The notes: generated from the sequence alone by a model not told the origin. A stretch of 64,000 nucleotides of DNA from Actinokineospora auranticolor (GCF_002934265.1 NZ_PTIX01000025.1:1-64000), one strand, 5' to 3'. Positions 8,133-17,911 are shown, counted from the stretch's first letter. Numbers and translations: made by a program.

Positions 8133-8570
8133 CTACACACAGCCCGTACGTGGCGAGTTTTTGGCATTCCTGATCACAGCGAAGCAGCGGAACGAGGTCT
8201 TCATGCCCCACGCCTTGATAAATACCAAGCTAGGCAATTCGTCGTTGATATCCGAGTAGTACGCCGTCGCCCGGTAGAGCACACGATCCCCAGCCCGCAC
8301 CGCTCGCCTGACCTCGGCTTCGACATCAAGGTTCATGGTAGGAGTGTTTGCTTTGACATACAGCGGGACAACGTTCTCCACGCCGTTGGAGCCTCCGAAG
8401 GCCGCCGCGACAAGGTGTCCTTTATGCATTATTTTCGGGTCGTAACCAACCGGCGTCGCAGGAGTACCTTTGCGAAAGACAATCTTGACAATACACGCAG
8501 TGCCGCCGGTCGCCTTCTTGGCGGGCAAACCCTTGTAGACAAAGTCCTGCATGTCATCATTCCACGCCAA
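8133..8570 (-). CDS. DNA/RNA non-specific endonuclease-type toxin tip, 5'-truncated
   Basis: A 145-codon frame whose core HKGHLVAAAFGGSNGVENVVP matches the (D)RGH...N..P active-site region of non-specific endonucleases used as contact-dependent and polymorphic toxin tips. A beta/alpha tail follows (DRVLYRATAYY, LPSLVFIKAWG). The frame opens shortly after a stop near 8595; TTG 8570 and ATG 8552 lack ribosome sites and there is no delivery or HINT domain. It is therefore a toxin tip without its carrier, followed by its SUKH immunity gene. Whether it is expressed is doubtful. Confidence 0.65.
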   Translation of the reverse strand: MAWNDDMQDFVYKGLPAKKATGGTACIVKIVFRKGTPATPVGYDPKIMHKGHLVAAAFGGSNGVENVVPLYVKANTPTMNLDVEAEVRRAVRAGDRVLYRATAYYSDINDELPSLVFIKAWGMKTSFRCFAVIRNAKNSPRTGCV

Positions 8571-8582
8571 ATTGTCCGAGCT

Positions 8583-11474
8583 GTCGCGGCCGCGCAGTCA
8601 ACGGAGATCGAAAAGGGCAAGGCCGCCGCGGAGTTGGGGGTGGTGGCGGGCCCAGACCTGCTTGTGCTGACAGACCGCAACTTCGTGGGCGCTTTGTACT
8701 ACGCGGCCGACGACCTGGACAAACCGCACCCGCTCGAGCCGGAACACCAGACGCTCAAGGAGGCGGCCATCGGCGCGCTCGCCGCCGACGGCGAGGACAC
8801 CAGCACACAATTCATCAAAGTTGGGATCTTCGCGGCCAGCACGGAGGACCGGAAGACCGTCACCGAACGCCGCCAGCGCCAGGAAGAGGAGCGCACGGTC
8901 AAGTCGAAGGCCGCCGCGGCGATCAGCGTGCCGATCGACAACACGGTCCTGGCCAAGTCCACCTACGACTTCATCGTCTACCTCGACCTGAAGGCGGATT
9001 CGCACAAGGACACCGCGGTCAAGGAGGCTGCTCGCGCCGCGCTGCCGGGTACCGCCGAGGCGCAGTGGAACTTCCTCGTCGTCGGCATCCACGACGAGCA
9101 CCGCAAGGACCTCGACCGGCTGATCCAGGAGGACACCGCGTGGACGGAAGCCGAGAAAGCCGCGGAACTGGCCCGCCAGGCGAAAGCCAACGCCGCGTGG
9201 CACGCGCTGGGGTTGGGCAGCGACCAGTCGCAGAACCTGATCAACCTCACTGACCAGGACTTCGTCATCGAGGTGTGGAACCGCGCACCGCGTGACACCG
9301 AGGTCTACGGCTCGGCCGAGGCCGCTGTGCGCAGCCGCAACCCCGCGGAGTGGAAGAAGTTCATCGACACGGGAGCCAAGGACGCTCACCTGCGCGACAT
9401 CGAGATCATGCTCGACAAGCGCGATCGAGAGGTCATTCGGCAGATCACCGAGTTGCGCACCCGTGCGGCAGGCAGCCTGGTACACCCCGACCTCGTCACC
9501 GCCGCAGACACCGCGTTGGCCGCTGGACCGGCAGACCGGGAGAAGTTCCTCCGCGTCGGCCAGTACGAGCGGCAGGCACAGTCGTTGCGCATCGAAGTGC
9601 AGAACGGTGACGAGTACTACCTGGCCGATACCAACGGCGATGTCACCGCCGCGCCGTGGACGCCGGGCGAGCACCCCGAGCTGGCCTGGAAGGTCGAGCC
9701 GGGGTTGAGCAACCCGGAGTGCTATTCGTTCCAATCCGTCCTCAGGCCGAACAACTATCTGCGGTGGCGTTCGGGCGCATCCGCTGCGGCAGGCAGTCCA
9801 CCGGCAAGGCGGGTACTCGCGCGAGTCGACCCGTCGGACGGCACCACCGCGTTCAAGACCGACGCGACCTGGTGCGTGCGCGGCGACGCGAATACCATCG
9901 CACTGCGCCCGGCCAGGGACGTCAGCGGGAAGTACCTGTTCGTCACCGGCGCCTACGACAGCGAGGCGAACAACACCGCGCCGAGAGTGCACGCAGAGCC
10001 CCCCAAGCCGCTACTTCCGATGGACCGCCGCTACGCTGCCGAACCCGTCCTGCGCGCCAACCTGGGCGCGCCAATCGGCGATGCGGTTCTCGACGCGGGC
10101 AACCTCGGCTACAAGCCCTACGCGAAGGGCCGTCTCTACCTCAACTCCGACGACCTCGGGAGCTACCGACGTACCGCGGTACACGTGGTCTACAGCGGAC
10201 CGCTCCTCGACAAGCTGCTCTCCCGCGGCGGACCGAAGGCCGTGGGCGGTGCCATGGTCGACCAGGCGCCCGCCGCGGACGGCTTGGGCCAGATCCTACG
10301 ATTCGAGCGGACGAGCGGTCAGCACAACTACATCGTCTGGAGCCCGCAGACAGGTGCGCGGGAAGTCTATGGTTTGGTCGGTCTGACCTGGATGCGGTCC
10401 GGCGGGGAGATCGGCCCGTACGGTTACCCGCGCACCGACGAGACCGGGTACGGCGACGCAGGCGTGCGCTACAGCCGCTTCACCGCGGGCTCCATCTACT
10501 GGGTTCCCGCCCAGAGCGCCATCCGCCAGGTCAAGGGCGAGGTCCACAGGAAGTTCGCCACCATGGGCTTCGAGGCCGGTATGGGCACCCCAACCGGTGA
10601 TGAAGTGGGGTTCGGCACCGACGGCGCCCGGACACAGCGCTTCTCCTCTGGCTCCGTATACCTCACCCAGCGCAACGGAACAGTGGCCCTCAACGGCGAG
10701 ATCCACCAGAAGTTCGCCACGCTCAACTACGAGTCAGGCCCCTTCGGCTACCCGGTCAGCGACGTACTGACCACCTCGGATGGCGTCGGGCGGTATGCCA
10801 ACTTCGCCGCCAACAACGGCGTGATCTACTGGCATCCCAACACCGGAGCTCACACGGTGGGCGCGCCGGTCGCGCAGAAGTGGCGGGATCTCGGCGCTGA
10901 GCGGTCCTGGCTCGGTTACCCGACGACCGACCACAGCGCACTGCCCAAGGGCACGCGCGTGGAGTTCCAGAACGGTCGGATCGACTCGAGCAACGACGGC
11001 GGTGCTTCTACGACGGCGTACCGGACCACCACTGTCACGCAGAGCGCGATCGAGATCAAGGGCGTCCAGTCCGATCGGTGCGTCCAAGTCGCGGGTGTTG
11101 GCGAAGACCCGCTCCGCGACGGCGCGGGCACCGAGCTGTGGCAATGCGTGGCGGGCCCCAAGCAGGTCTGGGACGTGGTGAGCCTCGGCAACAACAGGTA
11201 CGCGTTGAAGAACCACCACTCCCACAAGTGCATGGACCTGTACGCGGGCAGCGTCGCGAACAGCGTCGCCATCATCCAGAACACCTGCGACGGCAGGACT
11301 GCGCAACAATGGGAGTTCACCACCACCGCCGATAGCACGCTCGCCGTGCGCAACGTGTTCTCAGCCAAGGTGATCGAGGCCCAGAACGGCGGGACGGACA
11401 ACGCCGTCCCGGTGACGCAGGTCGCTGACAGCTCTCTGGCATGGCAGCGCTGGACGATCGTGCCGATCGGCTGA
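8583..11474 (+). CDS. ALF-repeat/AbfB/LGFP/ricin-lectin protein, 5' end missing
   Basis: A long wall- or carbohydrate-binding protein. Up to ~9,560 are alpha-helical ALF-type repeats (for example DRNFVGALYYAADDL, AQWNFLVVGIHD). An AbfB-like beta-trefoil follows (DEYYLADTNGD ... NNYLRWRSG). Next come about four LGFP-type repeats (IGPYGYPRTDE, GMGTPTGDE, GPFGYPVSD, SWLGYPTTD), which bind cell-wall glycans. It ends in a ricin-type lectin (RCVQVAG, QVWDVVSLGNNRYALKNHHS, AQQWEF). There is no signal peptide or credible start: TTG 8634 and GTG 8640 have no ribosome site, and upstream bases belong to the opposite-strand toxin tip. The 5' end was probably removed by the rearrangement that placed the toxin pair there. 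Confidence 0.8.
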   Translation, partial: VAAAQSTEIEKGKAAAELGVVAGPDLLVLTDRNFVGALYYAADDLDKPHPLEPEHQTLKEAAIGALAADGEDTSTQFIKVGIFAASTEDRKTVTERRQRQEEERTVKSKAAAAISVPIDNTVLAKSTYDFIVYLDLKADSHKDTAVKEAARAALPGTAEAQWNFLVVGIHDEHRKDLDRLIQEDTAWTEAEKAAELARQAKANAAWHALGLGSDQSQNLINLTDQDFVIEVWNRAPRDTEVYGSAEAAVRSRNPAEWKKFIDTGAKDAHLRDIEIMLDKRDREVIRQITELRTRAAGSLVHPDLVTAADTALAAGPADREKFLRVGQYERQAQSLRIEVQNGDEYYLADTNGDVTAAPWTPGEHPELAWKVEPGLSNPECYSFQSVLRPNNYLRWRSGASAAAGSPPARRVLARVDPSDGTTAFKTDATWCVRGDANTIALRPARDVSGKYLFVTGAYDSEANNTAPRVHAEPPKPLLPMDRRYAAEPVLRANLGAPIGDAVLDAGNLGYKPYAKGRLYLNSDDLGSYRRTAVHVVYSGPLLDKLLSRGGPKAVGGAMVDQAPAADGLGQILRFERTSGQHNYIVWSPQTGAREVYGLVGLTWMRSGGEIGPYGYPRTDETGYGDAGVRYSRFTAGSIYWVPAQSAIRQVKGEVHRKFATMGFEAGMGTPTGDEVGFGTDGARTQRFSSGSVYLTQRNGTVALNGEIHQKFATLNYESGPFGYPVSDVLTTSDGVGRYANFAANNGVIYWHPNTGAHTVGAPVAQKWRDLGAERSWLGYPTTDHSALPKGTRVEFQNGRIDSSNDGGASTTAYRTTTVTQSAIEIKGVQSDRCVQVAGVGEDPLRDGAGTELWQCVAGPKQVWDVVSLGNNRYALKNHHSHKCMDLYAGSVANSVAIIQNTCDGRTAQQWEFTTTADSTLAVRNVFSAKVIEAQNGGTDNAVPVTQVADSSLAWQRWTIVPIG

Positions 11475-11594
11475 TCGAACGGAAAGGCTCTCCGGACGGG
11501 GGACGTCAACCAGAGATGGCCCCCGTTCGGAGCTTCCGCACACCGTGTCGCACACCGCCAAGACAACCATCGGCGGTGGGTCGGATGTCGGCGG

Positions 11595-12161
11595 CTACGG
11601 CAGGTTGTTCGCGGGGGTGACCGCGCCCAGCGGTAGGTACGCAGGGGCGGGTGCGACGCCCGTCCACTCTTCGATGACGACGACCTCGGTGGGGGTGATG
11701 CCGATCGAGGCGCGGAGCAGGGGCGCGGGCGGGGTGCGGCGGAGGCGGCTTTCCTCCTCCGCGGCGAGTGCGTGGGGGTCGGTGGTGGGGATCCGTCGGG
11801 TGCGCCATGAGGCCGCTGGGGTTTCGGCGTGGACGATGACGTGGGTGATCTCGGTCAACGCGCAGTCGCGGATGATGGTTGGCACCTTTTCGTCGACCGC
11901 GGCGCGGGGCGCTGCCGCGACGTTCTGCACGTAGGCGTCCCGATGGGGTGCGTCCACCCACAGCGACTGGAGGAACAGGGTGGGTTCGGTCGGCGAGCGC
12001 AGGACCGAGAAGCGCAGCAGACCGGCGACCGCGGGCATCGCCGCCAACGCTGCCTCCGCTGCGGCGTCGGCCTCTTCCGGGGTGGGGAGCCGCCACCAGC
12101 TGTCGATTCGCACGCCCGCGGTGACTGCGTGGCCGGACACCGTGGTCTGTCGCATCGTCAT
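11595..12161 (-). CDS. hypothetical protein, possible ABM-like fold
   Basis: A 188-residue protein from ATG 12161 (a second ATG lies at 12155). The region LRFSVLRSPTEPTLFLQSLWVDAPHRDAYV and the following helix resemble ferredoxin-like/antibiotic-biosynthesis-monooxygenase domains, but the match is weak. No signal peptide or membrane helix. There is no Shine-Dalgarno sequence before the ATG. It stands alone, convergent with the ALF-repeat gene. Function not assigned. Confidence 0.6.
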   Translation of the reverse strand: MTMRQTTVSGHAVTAGVRIDSWWRLPTPEEADAAAEAALAAMPAVAGLLRFSVLRSPTEPTLFLQSLWVDAPHRDAYVQNVAAAPRAAVDEKVPTIIRDCALTEITHVIVHAETPAASWRTRRIPTTDPHALAAEEESRLRRTPPAPLLRASIGITPTEVVVIEEWTGVAPAPAYLPLGAVTPANNLP

Positions 12162-12625
12162 GGCTATATTGTCGAACCTCGAGTTTACCGGAGGTCAACC
12201 CGTGGAGGCGGGGTGTACCGGTCGGGTTGCCATGGGGCTTGGTGAGCGCACCGAGGTGGAACCTGTCGGGGCAGACCGCGGCACCGGCGGTTGGGAGATC
12301 CGCTGGTGGTGGGCGCGCGGCCTACAAATCGCGCGTACAACGCGGTACAGCTGCGAACTGGTCGTAGCCCGGTTGGCGGATTGGACTGCTCGGGTGGACC
12401 GTGGCGCACGGAGTGGCCATGAACGCGCTGGGGAAGTGGGGCTCGGTTCTGCCAGGACGTAGTCCACCTGGCTGTATGGCGTGGTGCGATCCCCTTACGC
12501 CCTGCGGCTTTCGGGCCGCGCGATGCGGCATTAGGCGGATTCTCGGTCACGACCAGGCAAACGCGGTCCGTGCGAGTGGCGGGAACCTCCACTATGTGGG
12601 TCCTGTGTCCTGACCGGGACCAGCC
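12162..12625. other. gene-free interval
   Basis: No ORF with convincing coding character was found on either strand. It should contain the promoters of the two divergent neighbours; no clear consensus elements were identified. Confidence 0.4.
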
Positions 12626-14365
12626 GTGAAGGGGAGCACTTTGGACGAGACCAGGCCGCCGGAGCCGCACGACGAGACCTCGCCGGACGTGGGCGGTGAG
12701 ACGGTTGCCTTACCGGCGTCGACGCAGGCACCGATCCTCGGCCCCGAGCGCCGTCCGGAGCCGGCAGCGGAACCGGAGGCGGAACCGGGCGTAGAGCCGG
12801 ACGTGGAGCGGAGCGTAGAGCCGGAGGTAAAGCCGGACGAGGGCACCGAACCCGAGCCCGCGCCGGCCCCCGCGGTGCCGTTCGAGCCCGACACCGGCCC
12901 CATCCCGGTGCTGTCCCCCACGATGACGCACCCCGTCGGCGCCGGGCCGGAGACCGGCGGGTACGTCCGACTCGACCAACCACAGCCGGAGCCCGTCCCA
13001 CCGCCGTCCGTCGACCCGCTCGCTGCCGCGCTCGGCAACGCTTCCCTGCTCGGCATCGGCTACTTCTTGCTGCGCAAGCGTTGGCTCGCCGTCCTCGCGG
13101 TCCTGGTGACGATCGGCTACCTGCTGGTCTCCGCGCTCGTGGTCCGGACCATGCTTTCCCACCTGGTGCTCGTGCTGTGGGCAGGTGTCTTGGCCTGGCA
13201 CGGGTGGTGGCTCGCGGCCAAGAGCGGCACCGTGTCGAGTCCGCGGCGGCAGCGGGTGCTCGGCGGTGCCGCGCTGCTCCCGGTGCTCTTGGTCGTCACA
13301 CTGCTGCGCCTCGACGCGGCGGGTATCGAGTCCGACGGCTACGCGGCCCGCGACAGCGGCGACTGCGACCGGACCGTCGCCGCGGTGCAGCGGTTGTCCT
13401 TCGCGCACCGGCTCGCCGACCCGCCGCTCGTGGCGCGCGGTGAGCACGCCACGAGCACGTGCGTGCGGATCGCCGCGTCCGCCGCGACGCTCAGGACCGG
13501 GCTCAGCGGACGCACTGTCGGGCTTTCCGAGGGGTTCAGGGGGTTGGCGGGCGTGTTGCGGGACGAACCGGCGTACGGCAACGTCGTCCGGGTCGTGCTG
13601 GACGGTTTCCTCGCCGACCTGCCCAAGCGCCAGGACTGCGAGGTCGCCGACGTCACCCAGTGGCTGCGCGAGCACCGACCCGACGGCGACGCGCTGGGCC
13701 GCGCGGCCGATGTCGTCCCCGGTCTGGAACCGCGGGCGCTGATGTCGTGCGGTGACCGCAACATGGGGCAGCGGTCGTTCCCGCTCGCCCGCGCCCGGTA
13801 CAAGATGCTGGTCGACACGTACCCGACCCACGAACTCGCGCCGCGCGCCAAGGAAGGCGTGCAGAAGGCCCAGTGGGCGATCGAGTTGGACGCGGTGCGG
13901 TCCGCGCTCGGCACCTCGGCGGGCGTCCGGCCGCGGTACTGCGAAGCGTCCACCGCGTACACCGCCGCGCCGCCGCACGCCCGGCCGGGCCGCGCGTACG
14001 TCGCGGGCTCGACCGAGTTCACCAAGCGCCTGCCCGGCGGCTGGGTCGTGGACGACGTCGCGAACGCGACCGTCGTGCTGTGCGTGGGCCCGTCCGGCGA
14101 GGGCTCGGTCGCGGAGACCTGCCGCTACGTCGAGGTCGGCGGGCTCCGCAGGCGCAGCACCGTGTCGTTCCACCGCATCGCGGTCCCGGTGCGCGCCATC
14201 GAGGTGACCAGCGGCCGGGTGCTGTCCGACACCACGCTGGAGATCGGCGGCGCGACCTGCCCCGAGTTCCTCGACAACCTGCGGTCGACCGGCGATGTGA
14301 AGGAGAAGGTCACGCCGACGGACGCCGACGTGCAGGCCGCGTTCACGCCGCTGGTCAGCCCCTGA
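12626..14365 (+). CDS. membrane protein with Pro/Glu-rich N-terminus and extracytoplasmic domain
   Basis: 579 residues from GTG 12626. Residues ~1-130 are acidic and Pro-rich, with a run of EPx-type dipeptide repeats (EPEAEPGVEPDVE and similar). Hydrophobic segments follow at ~137-190 and ~210-228, giving three or four membrane helices. The C-terminal ~340 residues are outside or soluble: a helical, TPR-like stretch (SFPLARARYKMLVDTYPTHELAPRAKEGVQKA) and a beta-rich end with paired cysteines. The family is not recognised; similar proteins are common, uncharacterised actinobacterial membrane proteins. The nearest genes are a coupled pair of small cytosolic proteins downstream. Confidence 0.75.
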   Translation: MKGSTLDETRPPEPHDETSPDVGGETVALPASTQAPILGPERRPEPAAEPEAEPGVEPDVERSVEPEVKPDEGTEPEPAPAPAVPFEPDTGPIPVLSPTMTHPVGAGPETGGYVRLDQPQPEPVPPPSVDPLAAALGNASLLGIGYFLLRKRWLAVLAVLVTIGYLLVSALVVRTMLSHLVLVLWAGVLAWHGWWLAAKSGTVSSPRRQRVLGGAALLPVLLVVTLLRLDAAGIESDGYAARDSGDCDRTVAAVQRLSFAHRLADPPLVARGEHATSTCVRIAASAATLRTGLSGRTVGLSEGFRGLAGVLRDEPAYGNVVRVVLDGFLADLPKRQDCEVADVTQWLREHRPDGDALGRAADVVPGLEPRALMSCGDRNMGQRSFPLARARYKMLVDTYPTHELAPRAKEGVQKAQWAIELDAVRSALGTSAGVRPRYCEASTAYTAAPPHARPGRAYVAGSTEFTKRLPGGWVVDDVANATVVLCVGPSGEGSVAETCRYVEVGGLRRRSTVSFHRIAVPVRAIEVTSGRVLSDTTLEIGGATCPEFLDNLRSTGDVKEKVTPTDADVQAAFTPLVSP

Positions 14366-14711
14366 CCGAACCCGGCGCCAACGCGGGCTCAGGGGGAAAC
14401 CGCTATCGGGTGCGGCCACCGCAGGTGGTCGCACCCGGCGGCGGACAGTGCGGACGCGAGTCACCGTCGCTCTCGTCGTGACCGGCGTCATCTTGCGCCT
14501 CCGCCGGAGGAACGCCCCGCAGCCGCGGCAGGGAGCACGAACTAAAGTGGCCCGCGGGAGGTCCCCGTGACAGTTCAGTACGACCGGGCTACGAGGGTGG
14601 GCAGGGCGGTCCGCGACAAGACGCCCGCGCGTGGCCTGTGCTCCGGCGGCCCGCCGCAGACCGGGACCGAACGCGGGATCGGCCCCACCACGCGATTGCG
14701 GAGGTGCTGAC
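14366..14711. other. gene-free interval
   Basis: Nothing recognisable was found. The bases just before 14712 (GGAGGTG) are the ribosome site of the next gene. Confidence 0.4.
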
Positions 14712-15158
14712 GTGGACCAGTCCGTGATGTCCCCGGCCCAGGTCTGGGAAACCCTCGACTTCTGGGCCGGTCTCCCCTGGCCGCTGTCCCGCGCCGACGC
14801 CCAACGGCGAGCGGTCGACCGCCCCGGCTGGGCGATCGAGGTCGAGGACGGGCTGGGGTACCTGGTCAACCCGGCCCTCACCCCACCGGCGGTGTCGATG
14901 CCCGGCATCGACACCGTGTCGTCCGTGCGCTTCCGGATCACGGACGCGGTCACGAAGGAGACACCGGCGTCGAGGGCCTTCCTCGGCGACCTCTTCACGC
15001 TGGTGGTGCGCCAAGGGGCGGACCGGCTGGGTCGTCCGTCCATCAGGCGCGACCGCGGGCACACCGACGCGACCTGGGAGACGGGGCCCGCTCAGATCAC
15101 CGTCACGCTGTCGTCTAGGTCCGTGATGGTCCGGTTCCGCACCCCGGAAGGCAGGTGA
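14712..15158 (+). CDS. DUF6301-like small protein
   Basis: 148 residues from GTG 14712 behind GGAGGTG; an upstream in-frame extension to 14631 lacks a ribosome site. The pattern WAGLPWPLSRADA, a VSSVRFRITDAV strand, the FLGDLFTLVVRQGADRLGRP helix and a final VTLSSRSVMVRF strand fit DUF6301-type actinobacterial proteins. Those are often found near type VII secretion and toxin loci, function unknown. It overlaps the next gene by 4 bases (GTGA). Confidence 0.55.
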   Translation: MDQSVMSPAQVWETLDFWAGLPWPLSRADAQRRAVDRPGWAIEVEDGLGYLVNPALTPPAVSMPGIDTVSSVRFRITDAVTKETPASRAFLGDLFTLVVRQGADRLGRPSIRRDRGHTDATWETGPAQITVTLSSRSVMVRFRTPEGR

Positions 15159-15616
15159 CCGAGGTGTCCACTTGGGACATGTTCGCCGGAGGTCTCACCG
15201 AGGCGTTGCGCGAGGTATCGGACCGGGTCTTCCTGGTCGTCTTCTCGCGGGCCGATCCGCTGAAGTTCGTGCAGTTCGCAGGCGGTGAGCACGAACTGCA
15301 CGCCGAGGCTGGGGCGCCGCCCGCGGATACCGGCCGCCTGGCCGCGGCCGGGTGGACACCGCCGATCGACAACGCCCCGCCGAACTGGGCCTGCTCCTCG
15401 CCACTACCCGCGCTGACGGCGGAATACACCGCGATGACGACCCGCTGCGTGGTGGCGTTGCGCGATGTCCACGGTCTCCCCGATCCCGATGACCTGGTGT
15501 ACAAGGCATGGCGCGACCCGGAATGGCCATCCGACGCCGTTCCGCCCACCGAGTGGGACCTCGGTGAGAACCCGCTGGTGCTGTCGTGGCTGGGCATCCC
15601 GTCCGCGTCCGAGTGA
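15155..15616 (+). CDS. small TY-Chap-like protein coupled to DUF6301
   Basis: 153 residues from GTG 15155, overlapping the previous stop. The N-terminal WDMFAGGLTEALREVSDRVFLVVF has the amphipathic pattern of TY-Chap/secretion-chaperone-like domains. A strand FVQFAGGEHELHAEA and an acidic tail follow. It is probably a partner of the preceding protein. The family match is by pattern only. Confidence 0.55.
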   Translation: MTEVSTWDMFAGGLTEALREVSDRVFLVVFSRADPLKFVQFAGGEHELHAEAGAPPADTGRLAAAGWTPPIDNAPPNWACSSPLPALTAEYTAMTTRCVVALRDVHGLPDPDDLVYKAWRDPEWPSDAVPPTEWDLGENPLVLSWLGIPSASE

Positions 15617-15637
15617 CCGCGGGAACGCCGCCGCGCC

Positions 15638-17911
15638 TCAGCCCGGTGCAGGCGCGGGTTGCCGGTGCCCGACCTGCTCGATTCGGGTGAGCAGCTGACG
15701 CGGGGCGCCGGGCCCGTCGTGCGTGCTGTCGAAGCGACGCTCGACCTCGGGCGGGGACGCGGTTTCCTCGACCTGTCGGCCCTGGGCGAGCCTCGCCGTC
15801 GTCAGGCCGCGCAGGGCCAGCGCCTGTCCCCATTCGTCGCTGTCCCGCGCGAAGTGCTCGTACGCCAGGGCGTGCGCGGCCGCGGCGTCGGTCAGGCGGC
15901 CCGCGGCGGCCAGTGTGTCGCCGAGGTGGGTGCGGGCCAGTCCTTCGCCGCGCACGGCGCCGATCTCCTGGAAGACGGCGATGGCCTCTTCGTGCCGGGT
16001 CACCGCCTCGTCGTGGTGGCGCACCTCACGCAGGGCGCGGCCGAGCTGGTTCAGCGCGCCCGCCTCGTACCACCGGTGGGGCTGCGTGGCGAGCAGCGCG
16101 ACGGCCTGCCGCAGGATCGGCACCGCCTCGGCCTGCCGGTGCGCCGTGACCAGGGCGTGTCCCCACCCCTCCAGCGCGATGCCCTCCGCCAGCACGTCGC
16201 CGGTCGTGCCCGCGACCAGGCCCGCCTGCTTGCAGTACCGGATCGCGGCGGCCGGGCGCCCCGACTCGCGGCTGGCCAGGCCGAGGCAGTTGAGCGCGAC
16301 CGCCTCCTGCCGCCGGTCCCCGGTCTCGACGGCCAGTGCGCGGGCGTGCGTCCCCAGTTCCTCCATCACATCCCAGCGCGTGCGGAGGTCCAGGTAGCAG
16401 GGGAGGCTCGCCGTCAACGGGTGCACCAGATCCGCTCTGCCCGCGGCGGTGGCGCGGCGGATCGCGTCGGTGACCGTGTCGATCTCCTCGTCCAGCCACC
16501 GGGTCGCCGCCCGGGCGGTCCGAAGTGGGGAGTCGGGATCGGGGGTCGCGCGGCCACTGGGGTCGAGCAGCCCGGCCGCCCGCGCCGCGGTGGTCAGCGC
16601 CCAGGAAACCAGGTCCGCCTGGATCTTCTCCTGGTCGGCGGACGTCTCCTCGGCGGCGCAGCGGTCCGCGGCGAACAGCGCCACGATGTCGTGGAACCGG
16701 TACCTGTCCGGCGTCGGCGCGGCCTGGGCCAACCCGGCGTCGACGACGGCACGCAGCAGCTCGCCCGCGGTGGCGGGCGTCACCCCCAGGGCCACCGCCG
16801 CGGCGTCCACGCCGAAGTGCCGCCCCGGCACCAGGGACAGGCGGCGGAACAGGCGGCGCGCGGGGTCGGGCAGCGCGTCGTGGGCCGCGGTGAGCACGCC
16901 GCGGACGGTGCGGTCGCCTGCCCGCAGCAGGTCCAGCCGCTGTTCGGCGACGGCCAGGTCGTGCACGCGGTCGGCCAGCGGGCAGCGCGGCCAGGTCGCC
17001 AGCCTGGTGGCCAGGAGCCGGATGGCCAGCGGCAGCAGGGCGCAGAGCTCGACGAGTTCGTGCGCGGCATCGGGTTCCACCGCGACCCTGGCCGGGCCGA
17101 TCACCGCGGCCAGCAGGTCTACGGCCGCGCCCGGGGCCAGCCCCGCGAGCGGCACGTGATGCGCGCCGTCGAGGCCCTCGAGCGGGTTCCTGCTGGTGAG
17201 CACCGTGATCGTGGGACCGCCCGCGATCAGCGGCCGGACCTGGCGTTCGTCGGCGACGTCGTCGAGCAGGATCAGCGCGCGCCGTCCGCAGAGGACAGAG
17301 CGCAACAGCGCCGCCCGGTCGTCGAGGTCGGCCGGGATGCCCGTCTCGGGCAACCCCAGGCCGACGAGCATCCGGTGCAGCGCCTGCCCGACGTCCAACG
17401 GCGCGGGACCGGAGCCGCCGAGGTCGAGGTACAGCGACACGTCGGGCCGCCGTTCGGCCAGCCGGTGCGCGAGGCGCACCGCGACGCTGGTCTTGCCGAT
17501 GCCGGGCGGCCCGGACACCGCCAGCACCCGGGACGCCGCGCCCGCCGCGGGCCGGTCCAGCCACGCCTCGACGTCGGCCAACTCCCGTTCCCGGCCGACG
17601 AAGTCGGCCAGGTCCGCGGGGAACGGGGAGGCCGGTACGGTGCGCTCCGGCGTGAACACGCCCGGTGCCGGATCGGCGCGCGAGGCGAGCACGAGGTCGT
17701 GGAGTCGCCTCAGCTCGCCGTTGCCGTCGTCGAGCACGCGCGAGAAGGCCTCCAGCAGGTGCGCGGGCACCAGGCGCCTGCCCTGCTCGTAGTCGACCAG
17801 TCCACTGTGGCCGGGCAGCCCCAGCTTGCGGGCCAGCGTCCGCAACGACAGGCCACGCGACACACGGCGACGACGCAGTTCCGCTCCGAAAGCGGACAGG
17901 TCCCTATACAC
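15638..17911 (-). CDS. HTH-NB-ARC-TPR transcriptional regulator
   Basis: Start chosen at GTG 17911, behind GGGGGT; ATG 17953 would add 14 residues without a ribosome site. Residues ~5-70 are an XRE-type helix-turn-helix (LSLRTLARKLGLPGHSGLVDYEQG). A linker leads to an NB-ARC/STAND ATPase with Walker A GPPGIGKTS, Walker B RRALILLDD, LTSRNPL and an L-P-L helical region. The last ~300 residues are TPR units (for example EAVALNCLGLASRESGRPAAAIRYCKQA). Such AfsR/SARP-relative STAND regulators control secondary metabolism or development in actinobacteria. It is divergent from a secreted propeller protein that it may control. Confidence 0.85.
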   Translation of the reverse strand: MYRDLSAFGAELRRRRVSRGLSLRTLARKLGLPGHSGLVDYEQGRRLVPAHLLEAFSRVLDDGNGELRRLHDLVLASRADPAPGVFTPERTVPASPFPADLADFVGRERELADVEAWLDRPAAGAASRVLAVSGPPGIGKTSVAVRLAHRLAERRPDVSLYLDLGGSGPAPLDVGQALHRMLVGLGLPETGIPADLDDRAALLRSVLCGRRALILLDDVADERQVRPLIAGGPTITVLTSRNPLEGLDGAHHVPLAGLAPGAAVDLLAAVIGPARVAVEPDAAHELVELCALLPLAIRLLATRLATWPRCPLADRVHDLAVAEQRLDLLRAGDRTVRGVLTAAHDALPDPARRLFRRLSLVPGRHFGVDAAAVALGVTPATAGELLRAVVDAGLAQAAPTPDRYRFHDIVALFAADRCAAEETSADQEKIQADLVSWALTTAARAAGLLDPSGRATPDPDSPLRTARAATRWLDEEIDTVTDAIRRATAAGRADLVHPLTASLPCYLDLRTRWDVMEELGTHARALAVETGDRRQEAVALNCLGLASRESGRPAAAIRYCKQAGLVAGTTGDVLAEGIALEGWGHALVTAHRQAEAVPILRQAVALLATQPHRWYEAGALNQLGRALREVRHHDEAVTRHEEAIAVFQEIGAVRGEGLARTHLGDTLAAAGRLTDAAAAHALAYEHFARDSDEWGQALALRGLTTARLAQGRQVEETASPPEVERRFDSTHDGPGAPRQLLTRIEQVGHRQPAPAPG

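Noticed and set aside
7614-8582. upstream extension of the ALF-repeat frame
   Set aside because: The frame is open but the translated sequence is nonsense-like and antisense to the SUKH and endonuclease genes, which have clear family signatures.
12710-15064. 784-codon minus-strand frame
   Set aside because: Antisense to three plus-strand genes with ribosome sites and overlaps; Arg/Asp-rich without motifs.
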